A stretch of DNA of 64,000 nucleotides from Hippophae tibetana. Lineage: Eukaryota > Streptophyta > Magnoliopsida > Rosales > Elaeagnaceae. Under the pieces are notes generated by a model. That model saw only the letters and a list, made by a program, of their open reading frames with translations. It did not search any database and was not told the DNA's origin. Shown here piece after piece: positions 13,301 to 26,365 of the stretch. Position 1 is the stretch's first letter; each line of letters begins with the position of its first letter. The stretch covers positions 38,345,843 to 38,409,842 of the forward strand of contig CM072810.1 of assembly GCA_037013495.1 (NCBI GenBank), read 5' to 3'. The position numbers were made by a program, and so were the translations under genes.

Positions 13301-14430
13301 TCTATATCATGCAAGAGGATGAAACTTTGAACAAATTCTACGCTGGTTTTTCAATCATTATCAACTACCCGTACAATTTGGATGGACCTATTTGGAAAAA
13401 AAGGTAGATTGACAAAATTGTAGTTAGCCTACATTATCATTTTCAAGAAAAAGAAACCTTGCTTAAATCCATATAGAAGGCTTGTGAACTTACTGTTAAA
13501 TGAATCAGTTGGGAAATTATTCGAACTGCATTATTTGTTGCCAAGATGATGGCAATCCACTTTCGTGGACGGAAATAGCTTGACTTTATAGACATCAAGT
13601 ACAGTGGTACGAACGAAGCTATTTTGACACAATTGTTAGAAATGATGAATCTAATACCAATGAAGAGAAAATATCTATACTTTCCCATAGATTTACTAAA
13701 TTTCTTAGAAAGAATAAACCCGTTTTTAGGGATTTAAGAAAAAATTAATTCGAGCTCTAAAATGATTATTTCAATGAATTTATAGTTGTATTTCTTCCAA
13801 GAAACTTCAAACATTTTGGAGACCACTCATATAGGCATTTGAACAAAAAACTAAATCTAGAACTATGCAGCTGAACATAAATTTTGAACTCTATATCATG
13901 CAAGAGGATGAAACTTTGAACAAATTCTATGCAGGTTTTTGAATCATTATCAACTACCCGTACAATTTGGATGGACCTATTTGGAAAAAAAAGTAGATTG
14001 ACAAAATTGTAGTTAGCCTAAATTATCATTTTCAAGAAAAAGATACCTTGCTTAAATCCATATAGAAGGCCTGTGAACTTACTGTTAAATGAATCAGTTG
14101 GGAAATTATTCGAACTGCATTATTTGTTGCCAAGATGATGGCAATCCACTTTCGTGGACGGAAATAGCTTGACTTTATAGACATCAAGTATAGTGGTACG
14201 AACGAAGCTATTTTGACACAATTGTTAGAAATGATGAATCTAATACCAATGAAGAGAAAATATCTATACTTTCCCATAGATTTACTAAATTTCTTAGAAA
14301 GAATAAACCCGTTTTTAGGGATTTAAAAAAAAGGTAATCTAAGCTCCAAAATGATTATTTCAATGAATTTATAGTTGTATTTCTTCCAAGCTACTTCAAA
14401 CATTTTGGAGACCACTCATATAGGCATTTG
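7361..14430 (+). repeat. Higher-order repeat 2: hexamer, 3,535 bp, two adjacent copies
   Basis: Copy 1 (about 7361-10895) and copy 2 (about 10896-14430) line up at 3,535 bp with only a few differences seen: ATGTAGATG at 8572 against ATGTAGCTG, ACGAATGAAG against ACGAACGAAG near 10667/14202, and CCTACATT against CCTAAATT near 10487/14021. Unusual variants shared at this spacing include TTGTTAAAAATG (8924/12459), AACCCATTTTTAGG (9004/12539), AAAAAGAAACC (about 9915/13450) and CAAGTACAG. The copies meet at about 10896, inside a monomer whose left part is the GCTACTTC type and right part the ATGTAGCTG type, which marks the exchange point. Confidence 0.9.
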
Positions 14431-14940
14431 AGCAAAAAAAAATAAATCTAGAACTATGCAGTTGAACATAAATTTTGAACTCTATATCATGCAAGAGGAT
14501 GAAACTTTGAACAAATTCTACGCTGGTTTTTCAATCATTATCAACTACTCGTACAATTTGGAAGGACCTATTTGGAAAAAAAAGTAGATTGAGAAAATTG
14601 TTGTTAGCCTACATTATCATTTTCAAGAAAAAGATACCTTGCTTAAATCCATATAGAAGGCCTGTGAACTTACTGTTAAATGAATCAGTTGGGAAATTAT
14701 TCGAACTGCATTATTTGTTGCCAAGATGATGGCAATCCACTTTCGTGGACGGAATGAGCTTGACTTTATAGACATCAAGTATAGTGGTACGAACGAAGCT
14801 ATTTTGACACAATTGTTAGAAATGATGAATCTAATACCAATGAAGAGAAAATATCTATACTTTCCCATAGATTTACTAAATTTCTTAGAAAGAATAAACC
14901 CGTTTTTAGGGATTTAAGAAAAAGGTAATTCGAGCTCTAA
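14431..14940 (+). repeat. Single connecting monomer of the GCAGTTG/AATGAG type
   Basis: After the second hexamer copy the array returns to the monomer type seen at 3826-4320: an A-rich run followed by TAAATC, then GCAGTTG, CTACTCG and GGAAGG, and the AATGAG monomer start at 14726. An extra A near 14423 makes the spacing to the previous monomer 591 bp. Confidence 0.85.
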
Positions 14941-17340
14941 AATGATTATTTCAATGAATTTATAGTTGTATTTCTTCCAAGAAACCTCAAACATTTTGGA
15001 GACCACTCATATAGACATTTGAACAAAAAACTAAATCTAGAACTATGCAACTGAACATAAAATTTGAACTCTATATCATGCAAGAGGATGAAACTTTGAA
15101 CAAATTCTACGCTGGTTTTTCAATCATTATCAACTACCCGTACAATTTGGAAGGACCTATTTGGAAAAAAAAGTAGATTGAGAAAATTGTTGTTAGCTTA
15201 CATTATCATTTTCAAGAAAAAGATACATTGCTTAAATCCATATAGAAGGCCTGTGAACTTACTGTTAAATGAATCAGTTGGGAAATTATTCGAACTGCAT
15301 TATTTGTTGCCAAGATGATGGCAATCCACTTTCGTGGACGGAAAGAGCTTGACTTTATAGACATAAAGTATAGTGGTACGAGCGAAGCTATTTTGACACA
15401 ATTGTTAGAAATGATGAATCTAATACCAATGAAGAGAAAATATCTATACTTTCCAATAGATTTACTAAATTTCTTAGAAAGAATAAAACCCGTTTTTAGG
15501 GATTTAAGAAAAAGGTAATTCGAGCTCTAAAATGATTATTTCAAAGAATTTATAGTTGTATTTCATCCAAGAAACTTCAAACATTTTGGAGACCACTTAT
15601 ATAGGCATTTGAACAAAAAACTAAATCTAGAACTATGCAACTGAACATAAAATTTGAACTCTATATCATGCAAGAGGATGAAACTTTGAACAAATTCTAT
15701 GCAGGTTTTTGAATCATTATCAACTACCCGTACAATTTGGATGGACCTATTTGGAAAAAAAAGTAGATTGACAAAATTGTAGTTAGCCTAAATTATCATT
15801 TTCAAGAAAAAGATACCTTCCTTAAATCCATATAGAAGGCCTGTGAACTTACTGTTAAATGAATCAGTTGGGAAATTATTCGAACTGCATTATTTGTTGC
15901 CAAGATGATGGCTATCCACTCTCGTGGACGGAAATAGCTTGACTTTATAGACATCAAGTATAGTGGTACGAACGAAGCTATTTTGACACAATTGTTAGAA
16001 ATGATGAATCTAATACCAATGAAGAGAAAATATCTATACTTTCCCATAGATTTACTAATTTTCTTAGAAAGAATAAACCCGTTTTTAGGGATTTAAGAAA
16101 AAGGTAATTCGAGCTTTAAAATGATTATTTCAATGAATTTATAGTTGTATTTCTTCCAAGAAACCTCAAACATTTTGGAGACCACTCATATAGACATTTG
16201 AACAAAAAACTAAATCTAGAACTATGCAACTGAACATAAAATTTGAACTCTATATCATGCAAGAGGATGAAACTTTGAACAAATTCTACGCTGGTTTTTC
16301 AATCATTATCAACTACCCGTACAATTTGGAAGGACCTATTTGGAAAAAAAAGTAGATTGAGAAAATTGTTGTTAGCTTACATTATCATTTTCAAGAAAAA
16401 GATACCTTGCTTAAATCCATATAGAAGGCCTGTGAACTTACTGTTAAATGAATCAGTTGGGAAATTATTCGAACTGCATTATTTGTTGCCAAGATGATGG
16501 CAATCCACTTTCGTGGACGGAAAGAGCTTGACTTTATAGACATAAAGTATAGTGGTACGAGCGAAGCTATTTTGACACAATTGTTAGAAATGATGAATCT
16601 AATACCAATGAAGAGAAAATATCTATACTTTCCAATAGATTTACTAAATTTCTTAGAAAGAATAAAACCCGTTTTTAGGGATTTAAGAAAAAGGTAATTC
16701 GAGCTCTAAAATGATTATTTCAATGAATTTATAGTTGTATTTCATCCAAGAAACTTCAAACATTTTGGAGACCACTCATATAGGCATTTGAACAAAAAAC
16801 TAAATCTAGAACTATGCAACTGAACATAAAATTTGAACTCTATATCATGCAAGAGGATGAAACTTTGAACAAATTCTATGCAGGTTTTTGAATCATTATC
16901 AACTACCCGTACAATTTGGATGGACCTATTTGGAAAAAAAAGTAGATTGACAAAATTGTAGTTAGCCTAAATTATCATTTTCAAGAAAAAGATACCTTCC
17001 TTAAATCCATATAGAAGGCCTGTGAACTTACTGTTAAATGAATCAGTTGGGAAATTATTCGAACTGCATTATTTGTTGCCAAGATGATGGCTATCCACTC
17101 TCGTGGACGGAAATAGCTTGACTTTATAGACATCAAGTATAGTGGTACGAACGGAGCTATTTTGACACAATTGTTAGAAATGATGAATCTAATACCAATG
17201 AAGAGAAAATATCTATACTTTCCCATAGATTTACTAATTTTCTTAGAAAGAATAAACCCGTTTTTAGGGATTTAAGAAAAAGGTAATTCGAGCTTTAAAA
17301 TGATTATTTCAATGAATTTATAGTTGTATTTCTTCCAAGA
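14940..17340 (+). repeat. Higher-order repeat 3: dimer, 1,179 bp, two copies
   Basis: Markers recur at 1,179 bp: TAGACATTTG at 15012/16191, TTTCATCC at about 15562/16741, the monomer with open TTGTTAG at 15315/16494 and the ACTCTCG monomer at 15905/17084. Differences between copies include TCAAAGAATT against TCAATGAATT near 15541 and a private ACGGAGC near 17152. The approximate ends are where GAGCTCT/GAGCTTT and AAACCTC/AAACTTC stop matching. Confidence 0.85.
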
Positions 17341-18150
17341 AACTTCAAACATTTTGGAGACCACTCATATAGGCATTTGAACAAAAAACTAAATCTAGAA
17401 CTATGCAACTGAACATAAAATTTGAACTCTATATCATGCAAGAGGATGAAACTTTGAACAAATTCTATGCAGGTTTTTCAATCATTATCAACTACCCGTA
17501 CAATTTGGATGGACCTATTTGGAAAAAAAAGAAGATTGAGAAAATTGTTGTTAGCCTACATTATCATTTTCAAGAAAAAGATACCTTGCTTAAATCCATA
17601 TAGAAAGCTTGTGAACTTACTGTTAAATGAATCAGTTGGGAAATTATTCGAACTACATTTTTTGTTGCCAAGATGATAGCAATCCACTTTCGTGGACGGA
17701 AAGAGCTTGACTTTATAGACATCAAGTATAGTGGTACGAACGAAGCTATTTTGACACAATTGTTAGAAATGATGAATCTAATACCAATGAAGAGAAAATA
17801 TCTATACTTTCCCATAGATTTACTAAATTTCTTAGAAAGAATAAACCCGTTTTTAGGGATTTAAAAAAAAATTAATTCGAGCTCTAAAATGATTATTTCA
17901 ATGAATTTATAGTTGTATTTCTTCCAAGAAACTTCAAACATTTTGGAGACCACTCATATAGGCATTTGAACAAAAAACTAAATCTAGAACTATGCAGCTG
18001 AACATAAATTTTGAACTCTATATCATGCAAGAGGATGAAACTTTGAACAAATTCTACGCTGGTTTTTCAATCATTATCAACTACTCGTACAATTTGGAAG
18101 GACCTATTTGGAAAAAAAAGTAGATTGAGAAAATTGTTGTTAGCTTACAT
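17340..18150 (+). repeat. Connecting monomers like those at 2.0-2.9 kb
   Basis: The stretch holds the AAGAAG variant after the A8 run and the ATAGCA monomer at 17673. It closely resembles 2080-2700 and 9152-9780, including AAAGCTTGTG and the ATTTTTTG variant. It joins the two dimer blocks on either side and contains only satellite. Confidence 0.85.
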
Positions 18151-20300
18151 TATCATTTTCAAGAAAAAGATACCTTGCTTAAATCCATATAGAAGGCCTG
18201 TGAACTTACTGTTAAATGAATCAGTTGGGAAATTATTCGAACTGCATTATTTGTTGCCAAGATGATGGCAATCCACTTTCGTGGACGGAATGAGCTTGAC
18301 TTTATAGACATCAGGTATAGTGGTACGAACGAAGCTATTTTGACACAATTGTTAGAAATGATGAATCTAATACCAATGAAGAGAAAATATCTATACTTTC
18401 CCATAGATTTACTAAATTTCTTAGAAAGAATAAACCCGTTTTTAGGGATTTAAGAAAAAGGTAATTCGAGCTCTAAAATGATTATTTCAATGAATTTATA
18501 GTTGTATTTCATCCAAGAAACTTCAAACATTTTGGAGACCACTCATATAGGCATTTGAACAAAAAACTAAATCTAGAACTATGCAACTGAACATAAAATT
18601 TGAACTCTATATCATGCAAGAGGATGAAACTTTGAACAAATTCTATGCAGGTTTTTGAATCATTATCAACTACCCGTACAATTTGGATGGACCTATTTGG
18701 AAAAAAAAGTAGATTGACAAAATTGTAGTTAGCCTAAATTATCATTTTCAAGAAAAAGATACCTTGCTTAAATCCATATAGAAGGCCTGTGAACTTACTG
18801 TTAAATGAATCAGTTGGGAAATTATTCGAACTGCATTATTTGTTGCCAAGATGATGGCTATCCACTCTCGTGGACGGAAATAGCTTGACTTTATAGACAT
18901 CAAGTATAGTGGTACGAACGAAGCTATTTTGACACAATTGTTAGAAATGATGAATCTAATACCAATGAAGAGAAAATATCTATACTTTCCCATAGATTTA
19001 CTAATTTTCTTAGAAAGAATAAACCCGTTTTTAGGGATTTAAGAAAAAGGTAATTCGAGCTTTAAAATGATTATTTCAATGAATTTATAGTTGTATTTCT
19101 TCCAAGAAACTTCAAACATTTTGGAGACCACTCATATAGGTATTTGAACAAAAAACTAAATCTAGAACTATGCAACTGAACATAAATTTTGAACTCTATA
19201 TCATGCAAGAGGATGAAACTTTGAACAAATTCTATGCAGGTTTTTCAATCATTATCAACTACCCGTACAATTTGGATGGACCTATTTGGAAAAAAAAGTA
19301 GATTGAGAAAATTGTTGTTAGCCTACATTATCATTTTCAAGAAAAAGATACCTTGCTTAAATCCATATAGAAGGCCTGTGAACTTACTGTTAAATGAATC
19401 AGTTGGGAAATTATTCGAACTGCATTATTTGTTGCCAAGATGATGGCAATCCACTTTCGTGGACGGAATGAGCTTGACTTTATAGACATCAGGTATAGTG
19501 GTACGAACGAAGCTATTTTGACACAATTGTTAGAAATGATGAATCTAATACCAATGAAGAGAAAATATCTATACTTTCCCATAGATTTACTAAATTTCTT
19601 AGAAAGAATAAACCCGTTTTTAGGGATTTAAGAAAAAGGTAATTCGAGCTCTAAAATGATTATTTCAATGAATTTATAGTTGTATTTCATCCAAGAAACT
19701 TCAAACATTTTGGAGACCACTCATATAGGCATTTGAACAAAAAATTAAATCTAGAACTATGCAACTGAACATAAAATTTGAACTCTATATCATGCAAGAG
19801 GATGAAACTTTGAACAAATTCTATGCAGGTTTTTGTATCATTATCAACTACCCGTACAATTTGGATGGACCTATTTGGAAAAAAAAGTAGATTGACAAAA
19901 TTGTAGTTAGCCTAAATTATCATTTTCAAGAAAAAGATACCTTGCTTAAATCCATATAGAAGGCCTGTGAACTTACTGTTAAATGAATCAGTTGGGAAAT
20001 TATTCGAACTGCATTATTTGTTGCCAAGATGATGGCTATCCACTCTCGTGGACGGAAATAGCTTGACTTTATAGACATCAAGTATAGTGGTACGAACGAA
20101 GCTATTTTGACACAATTGTTAGAAATGATGAATCTAATACCAATGAAGAGAAAATATCTATACTTTCCCATAGATTTACTAATTTTCTTAGAAAGAATAA
20201 ACCCGTTTTTAGGGATTTAAGAAAAAGGTAATTCGAGCTTTAAAATGATTATTTCAATGAATTTATAGTTGTATTTCTTCCAAGAAACTTCAAACATTTT
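18150..20300 (+). repeat. Higher-order repeat 4: dimer, 1,178 bp, nearly two copies
   Basis: The AATGAG monomer with the private CATCAGGTATAG (18310/19488) and the ACTCTCG monomer (18851/20029) repeat at 1,178 bp. TTTCATCC at about 18507/19686 shows that this block shares ancestry with the dimers at 15-17 kb. The match ends near 20300, where one copy has CACTCATATAGGTATTTG and the other CAGTCATATAGGCATTTG. Confidence 0.82.
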
Positions 20301-21640
20301 GGAGACCAGTCATATAGGCATTTGAACAAAAAACTAAATCTAGAACTATGCAACTGAACATAAAATTTGAACTCTATATCATGCAAGAGGATGAAACTTT
20401 GAACAAATTCTATGCAGGTTTTTCAATCATTATCAACTACCCGTACAATTTGGATGGACCTATTTGGAAAAAAAAGAAGATTGAGAAAATTGTTGTTAGC
20501 CTACATTATCATTTTCAAGAAAAAGATACCTTGCTTAAATCCATATAGAAGGCCTGTGAACTTACTGTTAAATGAATCAGTTGGGAAATTATTCGAACTG
20601 CATTATTTGTTGCCAAGATGATGGCAATCCACTTTCGTCTACGGAATGAGCTTGACTTTATAGACATCAAGTATAGTGGTACGAACGAAGCTATTTTGAC
20701 ACAATTGTTAGAAATGATGAATCTAATACCAATGAAGAGAAAATATCTATACTTTCCCATAGATTTACTAAATTTCTTAGAAAGAATAAACCCGTTTTTA
20801 GGGATTTAAGAAAAAGGTAATTCGAGCTCTAAAATGATTATTTCAATGAATTTATAGTTGTATTTCTTCCAAGAAACTTCAAACATTTTGGAGAGCACTC
20901 ATATAGGTATTTGAACAAAAAACTAAATCTAGAACTATGCAACTGAACATAAAATTTGAACTCTATATCATGCAAGAGGATGAAACTTTGAACAAATTCT
21001 ATGCAGGTTTTTGAATCATTATCAACTACCCGTACAATTTGGATGGACCTATTTGGAAAAAAAAGTAGATTGAGAAAATTGTAGTTAGCCTACATTATCA
21101 TTTTCAAGAAAAAGATACCTTGCTTAAATCCATATAGAAGGCCTGTGAACTTACTGTTAAATGAATCAGTTGGGAAATTATTCGAACTGCATTATTTGTT
21201 GCCAAGATGATGGCAATCCACTTTCGTGGATGGAATGAGCTTGACTTTATAGACATCAAGTATAGTGGTACGAACGAAGCTATTTTGACACAATTGTTAG
21301 AAATGATGAATCTAATACCAATGAAGAGAAAATATCTATACTTTCCCATAGATTTACTAAATTTCTTAGAAAGAATAAACCCGTTTTTAGGGATTTAAGA
21401 AAAAATTAATTCGAGCTCTAAAATGATTATTTCAATGAATTTATAGTTGTATTTCTTCCAAGAAACTTCAAACATTTTGGAGACCACTCATATAGGCATT
21501 TGAACAAAAAACTAAATCTAGAACTATGCAGCTGAACATAAATTTTGAACTCTATATCATGCAAGAGGATGAAACTTTGAACAAATTCTATGCAGGTTTT
21601 TGAATCATTATCAACTACCCGTACAATTTGGATGGACCTA
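20300..21640 (+). repeat. Two AATGAG monomers with private changes
   Basis: Monomers starting at 20618 and 21207 both have AATGAG but differ from each other and from other copies by TCGTCTACGG (about 20636) and GTGGATGG (about 21225). No higher-order period covers them. Only satellite is present. Confidence 0.82.
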
Positions 21641-24600
21641 TTTGGAAAAAAAGGTAGATTGACAAAATTGTAGTTAGCCTACATTATCATTTTCAAGAAA
21701 AAGATACCTTGCTTAAATCCATATAGAAGGCTTGTGAACTTACTGTTAAATGAATCAGTTGGGAAATTATTCGAACTGCATTATTTGTTGCCAAGATGAT
21801 GGCAATCCACTTTCGTGGACGGAAATAGCTTGACTTTATAGACATCAAGTATAGTGGTACGAACGAAGCTATTTTGACACAATTGTTAGAAATGATGAAT
21901 CTAATACCAATGAAGAGAAAATATCTATACTTTCCCATAGATTTACTAAATTTCTTAGAAAGAATAAACCCGTTTTTAGGGATTTAAGAAAAAATTAATT
22001 CGAGCTCTAAAATGATTATTTCAATGAATTTATAGTTGTATTTCTTCCAAGAAACTTCAAACATTTTGGAGACCACTCATATAGGCATTTGAACAAAAAA
22101 CTAAATCTAGAACTATGCAGCTGAACATAAATTTTGAACTCTATATCATGCAAGAAGATGAAACTTTGAACAAATTCTATGCAGGTTTTTGAATCATTAT
22201 CAACTACCCGTACAATTTGGATGGACCTATTTGGAAAAAAAAGTAGATTGACAAAATTGTAGTTAGCCTACATTATCATTTTCAAGAAAAAGATACCTTG
22301 CTTAAATCCATATAGAAGGCCTGTGAACTTACTGTTAAATGAATCAGTTGGGAAATTATTCGAACTGCATTATTTGTTGCCAAGATGATGGCAATCCACT
22401 TTCGTGGACGGAAATAGCTTGACTTTATAGACATCAAGTATAGTGGTACGAACGAAGCTATTTTGACACAATTGTTAGAAATGATGAATCTAATACCAAT
22501 GAAGAGAAAATATCTATACTTTCCCATAGATTTACTAAATTTCTTAGAAAGAATAAACACGTTTTTAGGGATTTAAAAAAAAGGTAATCTAAGCTCCAAA
22601 ATGATTATTTCAATGAATTTATAGTTGTATTTCTTCCAAGCTACTTCAAACATTTTGGAGACCACTCATATAGGCATTTGAGCAAAAAAAATAAATCTAG
22701 AACTATGCAGTTGAACATAAATTTTGAACTCTATATCATGCAAGAGGATGAAACTTTGAACAAATTCTACGCTGGTTTTTCAATCATTATCAACTACTCG
22801 TACAATTTGGAAGGACCTATTTGGAAAAAAAAGTAGATTGAGAAAATTGTTGTTAGCCTACATTATCATTTTCAAGAAAAAGATACCTTGCTTAAATCCA
22901 TATAGAAGGCCTGTGAACTTACTGTTAAATGAATCAGTTGGGAAATTATTCGAACTGCATTATTTGTTGCCAAGATGATGGCAATCCACTTTCGTGGACG
23001 GAATGAGCTTGACTTTATAGACATCAAGTATAGTGGTACGAACGAAGCTATTTTGACACAATTGTTAGAAATGATGAATCTAATACCAATGAAGAGAAAA
23101 TATCTATACTTTCCCATAGATTTACTAAATTTCTTAGAAAGAATAAACCCGTTTTTAGGGATTTAAGAAAAAGGTAATTCGAGCTCTAAAATGATTATTT
23201 CAATGAATTTATAGTTGTATTTCTTCCAAGAAACCTCAAACATTTTGGAGACCACTCATATAGGCATTTGAACAAAAAACTAAATCTAGAACTATGCAAC
23301 TGAACATAAAATTTGAACTCTATATCATGCAAGAGGATGAAACTTTGAACAAATTCTATGCAGGTTTTTGAATCATTATCAACTACCCGTACAATTTGGA
23401 TGGACCTATTTGGAAAAAAAAGTAGATTGAGAAAATTGTAGTTAGCCTACATTATCATTTTCAAGACAAAGATACCTTGCTTAAATCCATATAGAAGGCC
23501 TGTGAACTTACTGTTAAATGAATCAGTTGGGAAATTATTCGAACTGCATTATTTGTTGCCAAGATGATGGCAATCCACTTTCGTGGACGGAAAGAGCTTG
23601 ACTTTATAGACATAAAGTATAGTGGTACGAGCGAAGCTATTTTGACACAATTGTAAGAAATGATGAATCTAATACCAATGAAGAGAAAATATCTATACTT
23701 TCCAATAGATTTACTAAATTTCTTAGATAGAATAAAACCCGTTTTTAGGGATTTAAAAAAAAGGTAATCCGAGCTCTAAAATGATTATTTCAATGAATTT
23801 ATAGTTGTATTTCTTCCAAGCGACTTCAAACATTTTGGACACCACTCATATAGGCATTTGAGCAAAAAACTAAATCTAGAACTATGTAGCTGAACATAAA
23901 TTTTGAACTCTATATCATGCAAGAGGATAAAACTTTGAACAAATTCTACGCAGGTTTTTCAATCAATTTCAACTACCCGTACAATTTGGATGGACCTATT
24001 TGGAAAAAAAGGTAGATTGACAAAATTGTAGTTAGCCTACATTATCATTTTCAAGAAAAAGATACCTTGCTTAAATCCATATAGAAGGCTTGTGAACTTA
24101 CTGTTAAATGAATCAGTTGGGAAATTATTCGAACTGCATTATTTGTTGCCAAGATGATGGCAATCCACTTTCGTGGACGGAAATAGCTTGACTTTATAGA
24201 CATCAAGTATAGTGGTACGAACGAAGCTATTTTGACACAATTGTTAGAAATGATGAATCTAATACCAATGAAGAGAAAATATCTATACTTTCCCATAGAT
24301 TTACTAAATTTCTTAGAAAGAATAAACCCGTTTTTAGGGATTTAAGAAAAAATTAATTCGAGCTCTAAAATGATTATTTCAATGAATTTATAGTTGTATT
24401 TCTTCCAAGAAACTTCAAACATTTTGGAGACCACTCATATAGGCATTTGAACAAAAAACTAAATCTAGAACTATGCAGCTGAACATAAATTTTGAACTCT
24501 ATATCATGCAAGAAGATGAAACTTTGAACAAATTCTATGCAGGTTTTTGAATCATTATCAACTACCCGTACAATTTGGATGGACCTATTTGGAAAAAAAA

Positions 24601-26365
24601 GTAGATTGACAAAATTGTAGTTAGCCTACATTATCATTTTCAAGAAAAAGATACCTTGCTTAAATCCATATAGAAGGCCTGTGAACTTACTGTTAAATGA
24701 ATCAGTTGGGAAATTATTCGAACTGCATTATTTGTTGCCAAGATGATGGCAATCCACTTTCGTGGACGGAAATAGCTTGACTTTATAGACATCAAGTATA
24801 GTGGTACGAACGAAGCTATTTTGACACAATTGTTAGAAATGATGAATCTAATACCAATGAAGAGAAAATATCTATACTTTCCCATAGATTTACTAAATTT
24901 CTTAGAAAGAATAAACACGTTTTTAGGGATTTAAAAAAAAGGTAATCTAAGCTCCAAAATGATTATTTCAATGAATTTATAGTTGTATTTCTTCCAAGCT
25001 ACTTCAAACATTTTGGAGACCACTCATATAGGCATTTGAGCAAAAAAAATAAATCTAGAACTATGCAGTTGAACATAAATTTTGAACTCTATATCATGCA
25101 AGAGGATGAAACTTTGAACAAATTCTACGCTGGTTTTTCAATCATTATCAACTACTCGTACAATTTGGAAGGACCTATTTGGAAAAAAAAGTAGATTGAG
25201 AAAATTGTTGTTAGCCTACATTATCATTTTCAAGAAAAAGATACCTTGCTTAAATCCATATAGAAGGCCTGTGAACTTACTGTTAAATGAATCAGTTGGG
25301 AAATTATTCGAACTGCATTATTTGTTGCCAAGATGATGGCAATCCACTTTCGTGGACGGAATGAGCTTGACTTTATAGACATCAAGTATAGTGGTACGAA
25401 CGAAGCTATTTTGACACAATTGTTAGAAATGATGAATCTAATACCAATGAAGAGAAAATATCTATACTTTCCCATAGATTTACTAAATTTCTTAGAAAGA
25501 ATAAACCCGTTTTTAGGGATTTAAGAAAAAGGTAATTCGAGCTCTAAAATGATTATTTCAATGAATTTATAGTTGTATTTCTTCCAAGAAACCTCAAACA
25601 TTTTGGAGACCACTCATATAGGCATTTGAACAAAAAACTAAATCTAGAACTATGCAACTGAACATAAAATTTGAACTCTATATCATGCAAGAGGATGAAA
25701 CTTTGAACAAATTCTATGCAGGTTTTTGAATCATTATCAACTACCCGTACAATTTGGATGGACCTATTTGGAAAAAAAAGTAGATTGAGAAAATTGTAGT
25801 TAGCCTACATTATCATTTTCAAGACAAAGATACCTTGCTTAAATCCATATAGAAGGCCTGTGAACTTACTGTTAAATGAATCAGTTGGGAAATTATTCGA
25901 ACTGCATTATTTGTTGCCAAGATGATGGCAATCCACTTTCGTGGACGGAAAGAGCTTGACTTTATAGACATAAAGTATAGTGGTACGAGCGAAGCTATTT
26001 TGACACAATTGTAAGAAATGATGAATCTAATACCAATGAAGAGAAAATATCTATACTTTCCAATAGATTTACTAAATTTCTTAGATAGAATAAAACCCGT
26101 TTTTAGGGATTTAAAAAAAAGGTAATCCGAGCTCTAAAATGATTATTTCAATGAATTTATAGTTGTATTTCTTCCAAGCGACTTCAAACATTTTGGACAC
26201 CACTCATATAGGCATTTGAGCAAAAAACTAAATCTAGAACTATGTAGCTGAACATAAATTTTGAACTCTATATCATGCAAGAGGATAAAACTTTGAACAA
26301 ATTCTACGCAGGTTTTTCAATCAATTTCAACTACCCGTACAATTTGGATGGACCTATTTGGAAAA
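21640..26365 (+). repeat. Higher-order repeat 5: tetramer, 2,358 bp, two copies
   Basis: Copy 1 (about 21640-24005) and copy 2 (about 24006-26365) share rare variants at exactly 2,358 bp: CAAGAAGATG at 22149/24507, AAACACG at about 22555/24913 and TTAGATAGAATAAAACCC at about 23724/26082. I saw no difference between the copies at the positions checked. The copies join near 24005, where the ATGTAGCTG-type monomer switches to the AAAGGTAGATTGAC form. This looks like a very recent duplication or an effect of assembly, which sequence alone cannot separate. Confidence 0.9.
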
